Positions 28,368-36,808 of a DNA stretch of 56,183 nucleotides are shown in pieces. The position numbers were made by a program, and so were the translations under genes. The notes under the pieces were generated by a model that saw only the letters and a list, made by a program, of their open reading frames with translations, had not been told where the DNA came from and did not search any database. This DNA comes from Crocinitomicaceae bacterium (lineage in GTDB: Bacteria; Bacteroidota; Bacteroidia; Flavobacteriales_D; Crocinitomicaceae). Within the stretch, counting starts at the first letter, position 1. Every line of letters starts with the position of its first letter. The stretch spans positions 1 through 56,183 of the forward strand of contig JAQXBM010000039.1 in assembly GCA_029252405.1 (NCBI GenBank). Direction: 5' to 3'.

Positions 28368-30665
28368 ATGAAAATTTACGCGATTCTCGGTTTACTCATC
28401 TTTACAAATCTCTCGGTTTTTGCCCAAGAACGGTTCGAACTGGATGAAAAGGCAGAGAAAGAAATCAATAAAATCATTTCTGAATTAACTTTGGTTGAAA
28501 AGGTTGGACAAACCTGTCAAATTACGCTTGACGCTTTACTCGCGCGAGATGAGTCTGGAGAATTGTTGGAACCGATCCAATTCGATCCTGAGAAATTCAA
28601 CATTGCGCTCTGCGAATACAGAGTTGGTTCTATCTTAAATGTGAGTTCGCACACTTTGACGATGGATGAATGGAATAACATCCTTCCGAAAGTCAACAAT
28701 GCATTCCTCAATAAGAAAATCAACGTTCCGATTATTTACGGAATTGATGCCATCCATGGCGTTAACTATACTGTCGGAGCTACACTCTTCCCTCAAGAAA
28801 TTGGACTTGCTGCCACTTGGAACAACGATCTTTCATATGAATTCGGAGAAATTACCGCTTACGAAATGCGTAAAACAGGACTTCGTTGGAATTTCTCACC
28901 TGTCCTCGATTTAGCGCGCCAACCGCTTTGGTCGCGATATTTTGAAACATTAGGCGAAGATCCTTACCTCGCTGGTGAGTTGGGAGAAAGCATCGTAATG
29001 GGCTACCAAGGATCGAAATACAGTTACCTGGACGATTTTCACGTTGCTTCCTGCTTGAAACACTTCGTGGGATACAGCATGCCGCAATCCGGAAGAGATC
29101 GCACTCCAGCTTGGATTCCACAGAAATTCATGACTGAATTGTATTTACCTCCCTTCAAAAAATCGATTGACGCTGGAGCTATGACATTAATGATCAACAG
29201 TGGAGATGTAAACGGAATCCCAGGTCATGCGAACAAAGCGCTTTTGACGGATTTACTCAAAGATGAATGGGGATTCAAAGGATTCACTGTATCGGATTGG
29301 GAAGATTTCATCATGCTTCAAACAGTGCACAATGTCGCAGCGGATCAACGTGAAGCGATCGCAATGGCAATCAACGCAGGAGTCGATATGAGCATGGTTC
29401 CTTACAATCCGCAATACAAAGAATACTGCGAAACGCTTTTGAAATGTGTTGAAGAAGGTGATGTGAGCATGGAGCGTCTAGAAGATGCTGTGCGCAGAAT
29501 ACTTCGCGTGAAAATGGCAATTGGATTGTATGACAAAAAATCTTACAAGAAAACAGATTACCCTGATTTCGCAAGTGAAGCGTTCAAGAACTCAGCCTTA
29601 CAGTCTGCTCAGGAATCAATCACATTGTTGAAGAATGAGGACGATCTGCTCCCATTGAAAAAATCGACAAAGGTGCTTGTTGCTGGACCAACAGGAAACA
29701 ATTTGACTTTCATCAACGGTGCTTGGACACATACTTGGCAAGGAGTTGATGAATCGTACAATACAGAAAATTGCGAAACGATTTATTCCGCGATCGCCAA
29801 GAAAGTTGGTGCCGAAAATTGTCAATACGCTCAAGGGGCAAACCTCGTTTTGAAAGGTGGCTGGGAAACCTCGACCTTGGTAGACTCAAGTGATTTCAAA
29901 TCGAAAGCTGCAAACAGCGATGTAATCGTTCTCTGCGTTGGAGAGTTACCATCGACCGAAAAGCCGGGTGACATTCGTTCGCTTGATTTGCTCGATGCAC
30001 AAATGGATTTAGCGAAAATGGCTTACAGAACTGGTAAACCTGTTGTTCTTGTTCTTGTAGAGGCTCGCCCTCGTGTTATACATGATATTGTTGGTGATGC
30101 TAACGCAGTTTTCCAAACGTATTTACCTGGAGATTACGGAGGAACTGCTTTGGCAGATTTGATGTTTGGTGATGTCAACCCAAGCGGAAAACTACCTTAC
30201 TCCTATCCAAAATATCCAGGAGTTGTTGAATTCTATGATCGTCCAAAAAGTGTAGATCGTTCTGGAAAGTCAAATGAATTTGATGCTTTTGAACCGGAGT
30301 GGGAATTTGGTTTTGGATTGAGCTACACAGATTTCGAATACTCGAATTTATCAATCGATAAATCAAAAATGAGCAGAACGGATTCCATTCAAGTTACCGT
30401 AGATGTCAAAAATGTTGGAGATCGTGAAGGTAAGGAGGTAGTTCAACTGTATATTTCCGATTTAAAAGCGTCAATTGTTCCTGCTGGAAAACGCTTGAGA
30501 GGTTATAGTAAAATCGACCTAAAGCCAAGTGAGACAGAGACTGTAGCGTTTACGATACACACTGATGACCTCCAATTTTCCGATGCGCAAGGGAACTGGA
30601 TACTGGAAAATGGTGAGTTCCAAGTAGAAATAAGCGGTGAAAACGTTAATTTTGAATTAAACTAA
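28368..30665 (+). CDS. Glycoside hydrolase family 3 beta-glucosidase
   Basis: A 765-residue exported enzyme (signal peptide 1-20, ending VFAQ) that removes terminal glucose from beta-glucan oligomers. The N-terminal GH3 barrel carries PIIYGIDAIHGVNY and KGFTVSDWED, with Asp310 the predicted nucleophile. The (alpha/beta)6 sandwich follows (about 410-620, with LCVGELPSTEKPGD). A C-terminal fibronectin III-like domain (about 660-760) holds GFGLSYTDFEY. The operator 38 bp upstream and the regulator gene 7 bp downstream tie it to the beta-glucan regulon. Confidence 0.93.
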   Translation: MKIYAILGLLIFTNLSVFAQERFELDEKAEKEINKIISELTLVEKVGQTCQITLDALLARDESGELLEPIQFDPEKFNIALCEYRVGSILNVSSHTLTMDEWNNILPKVNNAFLNKKINVPIIYGIDAIHGVNYTVGATLFPQEIGLAATWNNDLSYEFGEITAYEMRKTGLRWNFSPVLDLARQPLWSRYFETLGEDPYLAGELGESIVMGYQGSKYSYLDDFHVASCLKHFVGYSMPQSGRDRTPAWIPQKFMTELYLPPFKKSIDAGAMTLMINSGDVNGIPGHANKALLTDLLKDEWGFKGFTVSDWEDFIMLQTVHNVAADQREAIAMAINAGVDMSMVPYNPQYKEYCETLLKCVEEGDVSMERLEDAVRRILRVKMAIGLYDKKSYKKTDYPDFASEAFKNSALQSAQESITLLKNEDDLLPLKKSTKVLVAGPTGNNLTFINGAWTHTWQGVDESYNTENCETIYSAIAKKVGAENCQYAQGANLVLKGGWETSTLVDSSDFKSKAANSDVIVLCVGELPSTEKPGDIRSLDLLDAQMDLAKMAYRTGKPVVLVLVEARPRVIHDIVGDANAVFQTYLPGDYGGTALADLMFGDVNPSGKLPYSYPKYPGVVEFYDRPKSVDRSGKSNEFDAFEPEWEFGFGLSYTDFEYSNLSIDKSKMSRTDSIQVTVDVKNVGDREGKEVVQLYISDLKASIVPAGKRLRGYSKIDLKPSETETVAFTIHTDDLQFSDAQGNWILENGEFQVEISGENVNFELN

Positions 30666-30672
30666 GAGGGTA

Positions 30673-31368
30673 ATGTATAAAATTGATTTCAATAACTTTT
30701 TTTCCTACTCGTTCTCTATCGATTGCGTCATTTTTGGATTCAAAGATGGACAGGTCAATGTTCTAATGATCAAACGATCGATGGAACCTTTCCTTAATCA
30801 TTGGGCGATACCTGGTGATTTGGTGTACCCTGATGAGGATTTGCAAGTTGCAGCTACTAGAATCTTAACGGAGCTCACAAACCTGAGTAACCTCGATTTA
30901 CATCAAGCGCAAACTTTTGGAAATCCAAGTCGTCACCCTCAAGGACGTGTAATTACAACAGCGTATTTCGCCCTAATTCGAATTACTGATTTCGAAATTG
31001 AAGCATCATCCTTCGCTGAAGAAGTAAAATGGGTGCCAATTCACGAAGTTCCAGAATTGGCTTTCGATCACAACTTGATTTTAAACTCGACTTATGAGTT
31101 GCTGAAGCAAAAGCTTTCATACGAACCAATCTGCTTCGATTTACTGCCTGAAAAATTCACGCTCAACCAAATGCAGCAGCTATTTGAATATGTGAATGAA
31201 GCCGAAATGGATAAAGCAAACTTCAGAAAGAAGATTCGCCCTATTCCATTAATTGCATTGGGTGAGAAACAAAAAAACGTGAAGCATCGCCCTGCAAAAC
31301 TGTTCTCTTTTGATTCTGAAAAATACTCGGAGATCGCTGAAGAAGACGGTTACAGGTTCAAAATATAA
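30673..31368 (+). CDS. Nudix-domain transcriptional regulator (NrtR/AraR-like)
   Basis: A 231-residue cytosolic protein. An N-terminal Nudix-like domain (about 10-140) is followed by a winged helix (about 150-220) with LPEKFTLNQMQQLFEYVNEAEMDKANFRKKI, the layout of NrtR-type regulators such as the arabinose regulator AraR of Bacteroides. The Nudix box is degenerate: GDLVYPDEDLQVAATRILTE has G-x-x-x-x-x-D in place of E, and RILTEL where REUxEE should be. Hydrolysis is therefore unlikely and ligand sensing more probable. I infer that it binds the TATTGT-N7-ACAATA palindromes. The ligand could be glucose or an Entner-Doudoroff intermediate. Confidence 0.85.
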   Translation: MYKIDFNNFFSYSFSIDCVIFGFKDGQVNVLMIKRSMEPFLNHWAIPGDLVYPDEDLQVAATRILTELTNLSNLDLHQAQTFGNPSRHPQGRVITTAYFALIRITDFEIEASSFAEEVKWVPIHEVPELAFDHNLILNSTYELLKQKLSYEPICFDLLPEKFTLNQMQQLFEYVNEAEMDKANFRKKIRPIPLIALGEKQKNVKHRPAKLFSFDSEKYSEIAEEDGYRFKI

Positions 31369-31382
31369 TTCCTGAAAGTAGA

Positions 31383-31401
31383 TATTGTATATTTTACAAT
31401 A
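31383..31401. promoter_or_regulatory. Palindromic operator 2 (T9SS repeat protein-GH16 operon)
   Basis: TATTGT-ATATTTT-ACAATA: both half-sites perfect. The -33 TTG (31385-31387) is inside the left half-site and TAACTTGC (31408-31415, imperfect TAnnTTTG) follows after 20 bp, the same spacing as at operator 1. It lies 42 bp before the start at 31444. Confidence 0.85.
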
Positions 31402-31443
31402 ATGTCGTAACTTGCGTTCAAATTGAACCATTAATTATCTACC

Positions 31444-32442
31444 ATGAAAAAATTAGTTACGCAAAAAGTTTGGAAGAGCCTCGCGATTCTCTCGATGACG
31501 TTTTTCTCTTTCACTTCAATCGCTCAAGATTTAAGTATCACTGTAGATGTTTGTGACAGCGCCTCCGAAGTTCGAATGACCGGACCTTTTTGGGGATGGG
31601 ATCCAACTTCAGGACCTTTTGCGACAGATAATGGAAACGGAACATGGACATTTACGCTTTCACCAGCACCTACTACGAACATGGAATACTTAGTCATCGT
31701 TGATGGCATTCAAGAAAACTTGGTTGAAGATATGCTTAACGGTGGATCATGTGCACCTGTAACGGATTATTTCAGCTATGCGAACCGTATTTGGAACGTG
31801 GGAGATGGAGATGTTACTGGAATTAGCTACGACCGTTGCGTTTCATGTGCCATTGATGATTTGGTGATTACTACGGAAATCTGTGACACAACAATCACGG
31901 TAAATCAATTGAGCTTGACAGGTCCAATTTGGAGCTGGGATCCGAATCTAGGACCAGACGCTGTTGACAACGGAAATGGAACTTGGTCATTCACCTTCTC
32001 TCCTGCTCCAACAGATTCTCTTGAATACTTGCTTGTTTTGGACGGAACCTTTGAAAACCTTATTTCTGATATGGTAAATGGCGGCACATGTGCACCAAAT
32101 ACAGATTATTCTACATACGCTAATCGATTGTGGACAAATGGAGCTGGAAACGTGTTTAATACATTTGACCAGTGCTTCCTCTGTGCAGAAGCAAGCATCG
32201 ACGAGACAGCATTCGAAACGCTTTCTGTCTTCCCTGTCCCAGCTTCTGATGTAATTTACGTCAAAGACGAAACGACGATAGGAAACATTGTTATTTACTC
32301 TGTCGATGGCAAAAAAGTTATTGAACGCGAAGTAAACGATTCGAACGCATCAATCTCCATTCATGACTTGAATCCTGGAGTATACTACTTGACGGTATAC
32401 AGAGACGGTGCGTCTTCTGTGCATCAAATCGTTAAGCAATAA
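31444..32442 (+). CDS. T9SS-sorted protein with two tandem ~110-residue repeats
   Basis: A 332-residue protein with a signal peptide (ending SIAQ). The two repeats (about 30-135 and 140-250) share TGPFWGWDP / TGPIWSWDP, TDNGNGTWTF / VDNGNGTWSF, SPAPTT / SPAPTD, LVxDGxxENL and NGGxCAP. They look like small beta-sandwich domains, possibly carbohydrate-binding. A T9SS type A domain occupies about 255-332 (SVFPVPASDVIYV). It is 24 bp upstream of the GH16 gene and under operator 2. The role is inferred as a cell-surface or secreted beta-glucan binder; the sequence does not prove binding. Confidence 0.75.
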   Translation: MKKLVTQKVWKSLAILSMTFFSFTSIAQDLSITVDVCDSASEVRMTGPFWGWDPTSGPFATDNGNGTWTFTLSPAPTTNMEYLVIVDGIQENLVEDMLNGGSCAPVTDYFSYANRIWNVGDGDVTGISYDRCVSCAIDDLVITTEICDTTITVNQLSLTGPIWSWDPNLGPDAVDNGNGTWSFTFSPAPTDSLEYLLVLDGTFENLISDMVNGGTCAPNTDYSTYANRLWTNGAGNVFNTFDQCFLCAEASIDETAFETLSVFPVPASDVIYVKDETTIGNIVIYSVDGKKVIEREVNDSNASISIHDLNPGVYYLTVYRDGASSVHQIVKQ

Positions 32443-32466
32443 ATCGAATAAATAAAAAGAACTGTT

Positions 32467-33474
32467 ATGACTAAATTCCTTTTTCTTGCATTATTTGGAT
32501 TGACGACATTCGCGAGTAACGCGCAATGGACATTGATCTGGTCTGATGAATTTGGTGGAGACGCCTTAGATCAAACTAAATGGGTTCCTGAGACTGGCGG
32601 TTGGGGCTGGGGAAACAACGAACTCCAATATTACACAGACGGTGACAATCTAACTGTTGCTGGTGGAGCCTTGATCATCGAAGCGCGACAAGAACAATTT
32701 GGAGGTAATTCGCACACTTCTGGAAAAATCATTACGAAGGATATTTTTGAAATTGCTTACGGAAAGATTGAAGCGCGTATCAAAGTGCCACTTGGACAAG
32801 GAATTTGGCCGGCATTTTGGATGTTGGGAGCGAATATTGATCAAGTGAGTTGGCCGTATTGTGGCGAAATTGACGTAATGGAACATGTCAACAATGAAAT
32901 GGCAATTCACGGAACGGCTCACTGGCACAATGGCGGCGGTCACACCTACGATGGAAATTCGGCAGTTGTTAACCCAACAAACTATCAGGTCTACTCTATC
33001 GAGTGGAATGATCAAGAAATCAGATGGTTCTTGAATGGAAATCAATACCACTATTTGTCGATAGCGAACAACACACAGAGCACTGGAGAATTTCAATTGC
33101 CTTTCTACTTAATTCTCAATTTAGCAGTTGGTGGAAATTGGCCAGGCTATCCTGATGCATCGACCGTATTCCCTACTCAATTAGAAATCGATTACGTTAG
33201 GGCTTACAAACTGGATGCAGAAGCAAGTGTTATAGAAAACGAAATTGCAGAAGTATCGGTATTTCCAAATCCTGCGGTGGATCAACTAACGGTTGAATCT
33301 TCATTGGAAGGAAACGCAACAATCACAGGCATGGATGGATCAATCATTTCTGAAGAAGTAATTCTTTCTGGATCAAATAATTTATCAATCGCAGATATGG
33401 CAGAAGGCATGTATTTGCTAACGATTCAACATGAGAATGGATCGACATCAACAACAAGATTTGTAAAAGAATAA
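32467..33474 (+). CDS. Glycoside hydrolase family 16 endo-beta-1,3-glucanase (laminarinase-like), T9SS-sorted
   Basis: A 335-residue secreted enzyme. After a signal peptide (ending SNAQ) comes a GH16 beta-jelly roll with WSDEFGG, the GKIEARIKVPLGQGIWPAFW segment and the catalytic EIDVMEH motif (Glu134 nucleophile, Asp136, Glu139 acid/base). The extra Met in ExDxxE matches bacterial laminarinase subgroups. A T9SS type A domain (about 255-335, VFPNPAVDQLTVES) directs it to the surface or medium. It would cut laminarin or a similar beta-1,3-glucan to oligomers for the GH3 enzyme. Confidence 0.93.
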   Translation: MTKFLFLALFGLTTFASNAQWTLIWSDEFGGDALDQTKWVPETGGWGWGNNELQYYTDGDNLTVAGGALIIEARQEQFGGNSHTSGKIITKDIFEIAYGKIEARIKVPLGQGIWPAFWMLGANIDQVSWPYCGEIDVMEHVNNEMAIHGTAHWHNGGGHTYDGNSAVVNPTNYQVYSIEWNDQEIRWFLNGNQYHYLSIANNTQSTGEFQLPFYLILNLAVGGNWPGYPDASTVFPTQLEIDYVRAYKLDAEASVIENEIAEVSVFPNPAVDQLTVESSLEGNATITGMDGSIISEEVILSGSNNLSIADMAEGMYLLTIQHENGSTSTTRFVKE

Positions 33475-33477
33475 TAG

Positions 33478-33498
33478 CCCATCCTTGAATGGGTTTTT
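33478..33498 (+). terminator. Weak first terminator after the GH16 gene
   Basis: CCCAT (33478-33482) pairs with ATGGG (33489-33493) followed by five T. The stem is short, but it sits right at the stop codon and is followed by a stronger terminator. Confidence 0.45.
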
Positions 33499-33504
33499 GG
33501 TTGG

Positions 33505-33533
33505 AAGGGATGACTTAGGTCATCCCTTTTTTT
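33505..33533 (+). terminator. Rho-independent terminator after the GH16 gene
   Basis: AAGGGATGAC (33505-33514) pairs perfectly with GTCATCCCTT (33519-33528) around a TTAG loop, followed by a T run. This closes the operator 2 transcription unit. Confidence 0.88.
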
Positions 33534-33626
33534 GTTCAATTTCATTTCAAAATAACGATTCGAAATAATATTCCGCCGTCTTTTCCGTTTGAAGAGTATA
33601 GCAATCCTATCAAATCTTTTACTACT

Positions 33627-34316
33627 ATGCTTAGAACATCTTTGATCCTATTATTCGTCTCTTCATTTTTCAGTTTGACCTCTTTTAGCCAACAACGCGT
33701 TGGAGTTGATGTGAGTTCTCGATTGGATAATCTACTCTTCACGGTTCACTATCAGAAAGTATTGAAAAACCGATTTTTGTACTCGGCAGGTGTCCAATTC
33801 GGTGGACATGGAAGCAGTTTTATCTCAAACGATACGATGAGATTGTATACTGGACGATCCATTGAATCACCATACAGCAACGCAAACCAGCCAATTGTTG
33901 ATCCTACCGGATCGTATTCTCTGCTTGACTACAAAACCACTGCCAGATCTGTTGGGATTCAAGTCGGACTCGGATATTTTCATGAATTCGATGTTAGGCA
34001 TGGACTTAGGTTTAACCTGAATTCATCGATTAGTTTCGTCAGTTCCAGAATCGGCGGGTACTACCGTTCGATCAATAATTTCACGGAGCAGTACAGAGTT
34101 CACACGAATAACCACTTTGCGGGATCGGTGAGTCTGGAAGCCTACCACACTATGCGTTTGACAGGCAGAATGACCTTCAACTACGGAGTAAAAATTCCTT
34201 ACTTCTTCACTGTTGATAGAGCAAAATTCGACCCTACCGTTCAGAAAGATTTGGTTTACGGGTTTGAGCCTCTACTTAGCATTGGAATGACGCGTGTAAT
34301 TGGCAAGTGCGAGTAA
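33627..34316 (+). CDS. Small outer-membrane beta-barrel protein
   Basis: A 229-residue protein with a signal peptide (residues 1-20, ending SFSQ). The rest alternates polar and hydrophobic residues with paired Gly/Tyr/Phe (LLFTVHYQKVLKNRFLYSAG, TARSVGIQVGLGYF), as in eight- to ten-stranded outer-membrane barrels. It ends FEPLLSIGMTRVIGKCE with no terminal aromatic. It is separated from the GH16 operon by terminators and carries no operator, so I do not count it in the glucan regulon. Confidence 0.6.
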   Translation: MLRTSLILLFVSSFFSLTSFSQQRVGVDVSSRLDNLLFTVHYQKVLKNRFLYSAGVQFGGHGSSFISNDTMRLYTGRSIESPYSNANQPIVDPTGSYSLLDYKTTARSVGIQVGLGYFHEFDVRHGLRFNLNSSISFVSSRIGGYYRSINNFTEQYRVHTNNHFAGSVSLEAYHTMRLTGRMTFNYGVKIPYFFTVDRAKFDPTVQKDLVYGFEPLLSIGMTRVIGKCE

Positions 34317-34398
34317 ACCATCTGAAATTTATCCATACAAACAGTTCATGTAAATCATTCCTTTAAGTTGATTCTGAAATAATCAGTATTTTAACTTC

Positions 34399-35058
34399 AT
34401 GGAGCCAAACTATTTACAAGCTTACAAGGACTATTATCGCGTTCGAGCAGAGCGATTTGCGGACAACCCCAACTATCAGCATTCTTACAAAGCAGAATCC
34501 AATTTATCGGCAGCGATGCAATCATGCAATGAATTGATTGAATTCCAAGACAAAATTGGAAACTTGAATGAACTTTGCGCCAATGCTTTGGTCAAAGATG
34601 AACACTTGATGGAAAAGGCTTTCTACGAAAAACACCAAGAGCATATTCGCGTTTTAGCAGCTCAACGCATTCTGGATAAAATTGATCAGTGTTCCAACGT
34701 AACAGAAGTCATTACGCTCGTAATGGAGGAAGTGAACAAGAACAGCCTCGAAATTTCCATGGACGAAGCGCACCGGGAATTTCAGGGAGATTGGTTTTTG
34801 ATGGATCGCGCAGAAGTATACGAAAACGCCGTTGTTCCCGATAAATACAAAGCCGAGCTCAAGTCATCAGCGAGTGAGATAAAAGCTGGAATCATCAAAA
34901 GCAATGCGGAAGCAGAGGAAGAAGCGCGAAAGTTTCAGCCCGATTTTGTGATGAAGCCTGAACTCAATTTAGAACACAGACACAGGCGGCTTCTCCCCTA
35001 TTCTGATGCGCACATTCAAGAGCAATTAGCCAAGTACAAATCACTCGTAAACCGATAA
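34399..35058 (+). CDS. Helical cytosolic protein of unknown function (gene A of a pair)
   Basis: A 219-residue protein without signal peptide or membrane segment. It is rich in Glu, Lys and Ala with long predicted helices (AAMQSCNELIEFQDKIGN, SSASEIKAGIIKSNAEAEEE) and some coiled-coil character. No homologous family comes to mind. Its stop is 3 bp before the next start, so the pair is almost certainly translated together and may form a complex. Confidence 0.6.
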   Translation: MEPNYLQAYKDYYRVRAERFADNPNYQHSYKAESNLSAAMQSCNELIEFQDKIGNLNELCANALVKDEHLMEKAFYEKHQEHIRVLAAQRILDKIDQCSNVTEVITLVMEEVNKNSLEISMDEAHREFQGDWFLMDRAEVYENAVVPDKYKAELKSSASEIKAGIIKSNAEAEEEARKFQPDFVMKPELNLEHRHRRLLPYSDAHIQEQLAKYKSLVNR

Positions 35059-35061
35059 ATC

Positions 35062-36312
35062 ATGCCAATAGATCAAGCGATTTTAGGACCAATGATGGGA
35101 CCTTACGAAAACATGATTAACGATGTCGATTCCCAAGGAATTTCCAACGAACACGTCGATGAAATGAAGTCGTGCTTTGCAAGAATGACCGATTTAGCCC
35201 TAGAACATTCAGATATCACGGCATTCATGGGGATATGCATGCAAGAGGACTTATTTGGGAAATTCAGTAATCAATACGGTCAAGCTCTTACAGCTGGAGC
35301 AGAAGAAAGCACCGCTTCTCGATCGAATTATGATGACGCCGCGCTTCTGAAGCAAACCGTTAATGCATTACGTCAGTCCATTTCAGCTATCAAACAAGGA
35401 CAGAAAGATGCGCTCGCAGAGGCTTCAAAATCGGATAGCGTAGCTGAAGTCGAGTCATTGGATCAAACTGCAGATATCATTCAACCCATTGAAGATTTAA
35501 TTGCTCTGGGAGAGCAAGGTGGAATTACCTACGCAGATTTCCTCAGAATGCAGATCGAGCAAGGGCTGGACAAAGCTATGGAAGGATCAGTGGCTACGCG
35601 CAAAGGTTTGGTCTTTTCTCTTGGATGGGCTGAAGCGGGCAAAATCAGTCCACACCATATCGCAAAATGCAAAAAGCACTTATCCGTTTTTGACGATTTG
35701 AGCAGCAAGCAGAAGTTTGGCGTTCCAAATTCGAAAGAGCTCCAGTGGGCAATGATTGATGTCGACTACGAATTCGAATTGGACATCATCAAATGGGGAG
35801 AAATCACCAGCAGGTGGAATACCATTTTGGATAATTTACACGAATGGAGTTTGGCTTATTGCAGTCATGCGCCGTTTGTTGATCCTTGGAGAATGCTTCA
35901 AGAACCTCAAAAATCGCGATCAATTCAGAAATCAAAAGATTGTTTGCCCGGAATGATCAAGCAACGAGAGCGATTATTGGAGAAGTATTTCGGAATTACG
36001 TTTCAAGATATATTTACGCACGAAACCTTCTTGTGGGCAATTGAAACAAACACCATTCATTACTCAAAGGAATTCATAGATTTCCTGAAACATAAAGTCT
36101 ATCCAACGTGCATTCCTTTGCAGCAGATGCCTCAGGAATTCATTGCAGAACGCGAGCAATTATCAAAAGACAAACGCGAAGTCAACCCAAAAATTATGGA
36201 ACCAGCGAAACGAATGCGCACTCATTACGATAGTAAATTCGGGGAGGGACGATACACTACTAAGTATGGTGAACTAGACACGATTGAAAGTAATGCGATC
36301 CCTTGGGGCTAG
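35062..36312 (+). CDS. Helical cytosolic protein of unknown function (gene B of a pair)
   Basis: A 416-residue, mainly helical protein without export signal. It has three Cys and many Trp residues in the C-terminal half (SLAYCSHAPFVDPWRMLQ, HKVYPTCIPLQQMP) and ends in a polar tail, RYTTKYGELDTIES. No catalytic motif is visible. It follows gene A by 3 bp and precedes a HExxH protein by 42 bp. The whole block is a candidate for an uncharacterised functional unit. Confidence 0.6.
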   Translation: MPIDQAILGPMMGPYENMINDVDSQGISNEHVDEMKSCFARMTDLALEHSDITAFMGICMQEDLFGKFSNQYGQALTAGAEESTASRSNYDDAALLKQTVNALRQSISAIKQGQKDALAEASKSDSVAEVESLDQTADIIQPIEDLIALGEQGGITYADFLRMQIEQGLDKAMEGSVATRKGLVFSLGWAEAGKISPHHIAKCKKHLSVFDDLSSKQKFGVPNSKELQWAMIDVDYEFELDIIKWGEITSRWNTILDNLHEWSLAYCSHAPFVDPWRMLQEPQKSRSIQKSKDCLPGMIKQRERLLEKYFGITFQDIFTHETFLWAIETNTIHYSKEFIDFLKHKVYPTCIPLQQMPQEFIAEREQLSKDKREVNPKIMEPAKRMRTHYDSKFGEGRYTTKYGELDTIESNAIPWG

Positions 36313-36354
36313 TTACATTAAAACAGCTACATTTATCGGAAAAAACCACCAGAA

Positions 36355-36801
36355 ATGAAACTCAGGTATAAAGGAAGAAATGCCAATATCAAAAAGGCGA
36401 TGAAGATCGCGAACAAGATTTTAAACGACCAAGAATTCTATAAAAAAATTGATTCGTTCGGGCAGTTTGACAATACAGAACCTCTAGATTTAAGTTCAGT
36501 TCAAATTTCTAGTTTTATTAAAAATCATTCGAAATCAGTTTATGTAAAAACCTACATTGGAAAACCAGGGACGAATGCTAAAACAAATCGTTCCACAAAT
36601 TTCAAGTTGAACCGCATCAACCTAGGTAGACCGACAAACAAAATTGTAAGGACAATGATTCATGAATACGTCCATTGCATTGACTTTTCGCTTCGCGATT
36701 TTAAATTTACACATGTAGATAATGACAATTCTACCGGAGATGAAAACAACACTGCTCCATGGGCCATTGCTCAAATCGCTTTCGAAATGATTAACAAATA
36801 A
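36355..36801 (+). CDS. Small HExxH protein, putative zinc metallopeptidase
   Basis: A 148-residue protein with no signal peptide. A basic N-terminal half is followed by a zinc-binding motif HEYVH (about residues 101-105, in IVRTMIHEYVHCIDFS) and then THVDNDNSTGDENNTAPWAI, where an Asp or His could be the third ligand. The small size and late HExxH resemble effector-like or toxin-like peptidase domains more than housekeeping proteases. Eight bases separate it from the protein-glutaminase-like gene. Confidence 0.6.
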   Translation: MKLRYKGRNANIKKAMKIANKILNDQEFYKKIDSFGQFDNTEPLDLSSVQISSFIKNHSKSVYVKTYIGKPGTNAKTNRSTNFKLNRINLGRPTNKIVRTMIHEYVHCIDFSLRDFKFTHVDNDNSTGDENNTAPWAIAQIAFEMINK

Positions 36802-36808
36802 TCCTTCT

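Noticed and set aside
33627-34316. Membership of the small beta-barrel gene in the glucan regulon
   Set aside because: Two terminators separate it from GH16, and no TATTGT-N7-ACAATA palindrome precedes it.
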